Assembly: GCA_900547785.1 (NCBI GenBank)
Contig: URIB01000001.1
Location: forward strand, 1 to 64,000
Source of the DNA: an uncultured Dialister sp.
Lineage (GTDB): Bacteria; Bacillota; Negativicutes; Veillonellales; Dialisteraceae
Reading direction: 5' to 3'
Length of the DNA: 64,000 nucleotides
Shown here in pieces: positions 61,634 through 64,000 of this stretch. The position numbers and the translations under genes were made by a program. A model generated the notes under the pieces. That model searched no databases, was not told the origin of the DNA, and saw only the letters and a list, made by a program, of their open reading frames with translations. Within the stretch, counting starts at the first letter, position 1. Every line of letters starts with the position of its first letter.

Positions 61634-62503
61634 TTATATTGGACATAAGTTGACCTTGTCAAAAGATTCTATTTGCGTGTTGCCGACAAATAACAATTCT
61701 CTTTCCATCCTTTTTCTATTTGCAGTGTACTGCAAATTATACGTGAATCCATTTGAACGGGAATACAAACCTCTAATGCGAGGGACATCATCATAAGTTG
61801 TAATCCATTTATAATCGGTTAAATCTTGAATAGCTGCAGAAAGTTTTTGGTGATATTCATCACTTAATCCATTTTTATATAAATATTGACCTTGCTTGTA
61901 ATAAGGCGGGTCAAAGTATATAAATAAATTGCTTCCGCTGTAAGAGGGAATTACATCTCGGATAAATCGGATTCCATCTTTTGAATATAAATAAATGTGT
62001 TCGGAATATTTTGCAATTTCCTCAATTTTTTGAATTAATGCAGAAGGATTAAATCTGCAATCCAAGCGGTATTTCGAAGATTGTGAAAATCCGCCGATGG
62101 GACCACCGGTAATAATGCCAGATCTATTCGTTCTGTTTAAGAAAAATGCAGCAAAAGCCAATTCGAAAGAATATCGGGAATCCACCCGTCGCTCTTTGTA
62201 AATGGAATTTTGCTTATGCCATTCATCAATAGTAACAGGCGTGCTTTTTATTTTATCTATAAATCGATCCGGTTCATGAATAGCAGCATTCCAAATGGAA
62301 TAAATTGCCGGATCGAAATCATTTAGGATAATAGACTCGACAGTACCGGACAATAAAAGATTTAAGGCAATTCCGGAGCCTCCACAAAAAGGTTCACAAT
62401 ATACAGGGTGCACGATTTTATTAAGTTCGATGGTGTGCTTTATGAATTTGGAAAGTTGGGTTTTGCCACCGGGATAACGAAGAATGGATTTTGTTGTAGG
62501 CAT
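61634..62503 (-). CDS. DNA adenine N6-methyltransferase (Dam/D12 class)
   Basis: 289-residue class alpha D12 methyltransferase: SILRYPGGKTQLSKFI (SAM-binding start), EPFCGGSGIALNLLL (motif I), NDFDPAIYSIWNA, and the catalytic DPPYYKQGQYLY motif. GATC is the most common target of the class but the specificity is not readable. GAGGTG before the ATG at 62503 decides the start over a GTG at 62512. It is followed upstream by an OLD-like gene on the same strand with about 50 bases between, so the two probably form a unit. No cognate restriction endonuclease is visible in the window. Confidence 0.9.
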   Translation of the reverse strand: MPTTKSILRYPGGKTQLSKFIKHTIELNKIVHPVYCEPFCGGSGIALNLLLSGTVESIILNDFDPAIYSIWNAAIHEPDRFIDKIKSTPVTIDEWHKQNSIYKERRVDSRYSFELAFAAFFLNRTNRSGIITGGPIGGFSQSSKYRLDCRFNPSALIQKIEEIAKYSEHIYLYSKDGIRFIRDVIPSYSGSNLFIYFDPPYYKQGQYLYKNGLSDEYHQKLSAAIQDLTDYKWITTYDDVPRIRGLYSRSNGFTYNLQYTANRKRMERELLFVGNTQIESFDKVNLCPI

Positions 62504-62555
62504 GATTTTCACCTCTTTTCTATAAGATACATTAAATGGAAGTACTTGGCCATAG

Positions 62556-64000
62556 CTATTTTAGAGGATCTAATCCTTGACGTGACCGTTTTTCATTTAT
62601 CATGGTTAATATTTTTTCTTTGAATTGATCAAATTCAACTTTATTATCTTTAATGTAAGCGGATAATGCTTTATTATAGAAAACCTTATGAGAAATATGC
62701 CAATTTTTATAACTTTTAGAATTTTGAGAAGAAATGCAATGAGGATTAATTCCACAGTCAGAAAATTGAGCTTTTACTGCATCAAGCTCGATTTTTTCAA
62801 ATATAGATTCGTCACCGTGGCAGTTTAGAATATAATTTACAATGGCTTTCTCTATACAATAATTATTTGGGTCATAGATTTTAGTTATATATTTAAAATC
62901 TAATTTAGAAAACAGTGATGGAGAAACATCTGCATCGAGGATAATAATAGAATCGTCTAATAGTCGTGCCCCATTTTTTGCAAGACTAATTAGTCCATGA
63001 TAATCGCTTCCATTGTTTCCGGAAATATTGGTAATAATTTCTACTTGTTGAGAAATTCGTTTTCCCAGTATTTTTTTTATCAGCTGTTTAGCTTCAAGAT
63101 CCTCACAAATAATATTTATTTTATAAGGTGATGCCTCTTCAGGATTTATATAGGTAAGTTCTCTATAAATAGTTTTATAGTCTGGGTTTGAAATAAATTT
63201 ATAATTATGATCTGAACCTACTTGCATAGTACTGATATTTGTGATAGATATACTATCTTGTTCATAATCATAAGAATGTTGAAGCGACAAGCAGTGGTTG
63301 ATTAAATATAAAGAATGCGTAGTCATAACAATTTGCATTCGATTGATTTTACACCAATGAAGTAAAAAATCAAAAAGTCTGGTTTGCGTTACCGGGTGTA
63401 AAGATGCTTCAAACTCATCAATACAAATTAATCCCTGAAGATAATCTTCCCCTGTAGATGCACGTTTAAATGCTACTAATTTATATAATATTGAACCCAA
63501 ATTATCTTCACCCGATGATATACTGCTAAAATCATAATATGCATCTTTAGGGCCACAGGTATTTTTATTCCTTTTATCTGAAACAGATTCAAATTGAGCA
63601 AATGCCTCTCGCTGCATAATATCGTAATAGTTTTTACTTATTTCTTGTTTTTCGAGACTTGTTAAATCATCAGGCACAACATGAGAATCTGTTTCAATCA
63701 TTGGATAAAGTCTTGACAAATTAATCATTGATGTATTCAGAGAAAAATTACCTCTGCCACTTTCATTAGTTGCACTAACTGTAATTCTGTGTCTCTGTTC
63801 TGCTCGACGTCTGTATACACGAATCGGTTCAGACAATTCTTCCTGCTTAGTTGTTAAAGCATTTAAATAATAAATATATTCATCGATATCTTTGTCTAGG
63901 CTTAAACGAAACACATTACGCATATCTGTTTTCAGTGCATTGCCATATAAATCTTTTGCGTTATTGGGACTTGAAAAAGGATGTGCAATTAATCCCATTA
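62556..64000 (-). CDS. OLD-like ATPase with TOPRIM-type C terminus, 5' part outside the window
   Basis: The visible 480 residues begin inside an ABC/SMC-type ATPase. Signature-like SSGEDNLGSILYK (about 160-172), Walker B LICIDEFEASLHP and H-loop TTHS are present; Walker A must lie upstream, beyond the window. The C-terminal part has the TOPRIM-like pattern: Glu in NIICEDLEAKQLIKKI and DxD in IIILDADVS, the metal-binding acids of the OLD nuclease family. OLD-type proteins serve as phage-defence effectors, alone or in pairs such as Gabija. Here the partner is a D12 methyltransferase. Coordinates give the open part only. Confidence 0.75.
   Translation of the reverse strand, partial: MGLIAHPFSSPNNAKDLYGNALKTDMRNVFRLSLDKDIDEYIYYLNALTTKQEELSEPIRVYRRRAEQRHRITVSATNESGRGNFSLNTSMINLSRLYPMIETDSHVVPDDLTSLEKQEISKNYYDIMQREAFAQFESVSDKRNKNTCGPKDAYYDFSSISSGEDNLGSILYKLVAFKRASTGEDYLQGLICIDEFEASLHPVTQTRLFDFLLHWCKINRMQIVMTTHSLYLINHCLSLQHSYDYEQDSISITNISTMQVGSDHNYKFISNPDYKTIYRELTYINPEEASPYKINIICEDLEAKQLIKKILGKRISQQVEIITNISGNNGSDYHGLISLAKNGARLLDDSIIILDADVSPSLFSKLDFKYITKIYDPNNYCIEKAIVNYILNCHGDESIFEKIELDAVKAQFSDCGINPHCISSQNSKSYKNWHISHKVFYNKALSAYIKDNKVEFDQFKEKILTMINEKRSRQGLDPLK

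Overview
The window reads as a low-to-mid GC Firmicutes chromosome that nevertheless encodes outer-envelope parts: a small outer-membrane beta-barrel protein, an RND efflux pump with its periplasmic adaptor, and several lipoproteins. With the gene repertoire (ECF core transporter, BipA, panCD, TAXI-TRAP transporter, Brockii-type secondary alcohol dehydrogenase, ferritin plus Dps) this suggests a diderm Firmicute of the Negativicutes, plausibly Veillonellaceae such as Dialister. The genus is an inference; no rRNA gene is present to confirm it.

Positions 1-35,200 are ordinary chromosome: ecfA1-ecfA2-ecfT bracketed by copies of a composite intergenic repeat; truA and a TetR regulator divergent from an RND efflux operon; a stress cluster (three UspA genes and one Dps); typA/bipA; a YihY/BrkB membrane protein; panC-panD with a probable 6S RNA upstream; an outer-membrane protein; a malate/lactate-type dehydrogenase; an NADP-dependent secondary alcohol dehydrogenase; a ferric-type ABC transporter; 6-phosphogluconate dehydrogenase; prfC; a SAM-methyltransferase-like gene; a degenerate HNH protein coupled to dcd; a TAXI/DUF1850/TRAP transporter operon; a lipid kinase; and ferritin.

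Positions about 35,300-60,300 form a long accessory region, visibly AT-rich for most of its length. It holds three tandem paralogues of a one-TM protein with traces of gene conversion, a ParE/Phd toxin-antitoxin pair, an LRAT-fold protein, a plasmid-like recombination block (DUF932-like, Api92-like, PD-(D/E)XK nuclease-like, ERF annealase), an Xre regulator, a ten-gene run of zinc-ribbon membrane proteins, lipoproteins and secreted proteins, a short mobilisation module (RHH protein plus mini-relaxase), a 733-residue protein I cannot identify, and a replication/integration module (P-loop replication ATPase, unknown protein, excisionase, tyrosine integrase). It looks like an integrative mobilisable element, or a stack of several. 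A decayed copy of the integrase tail at 37.7 kb supports repeated integrations.

At 60,281-60,340 lies the 3' part of a tRNA-Ser(GGA) gene, from the anticodon loop to CCA, with its terminator. It sits between two integrase genes that converge on it, so it marks the junction of two elements. The second element runs off the right end and carries a tyrosine integrase whose ribosome-binding site lies in a hairpin, a Dam-type (D12) adenine methyltransferase, and a 5'-incomplete OLD-like ATPase/TOPRIM gene, a plausible phage-defence or restriction-like pair.
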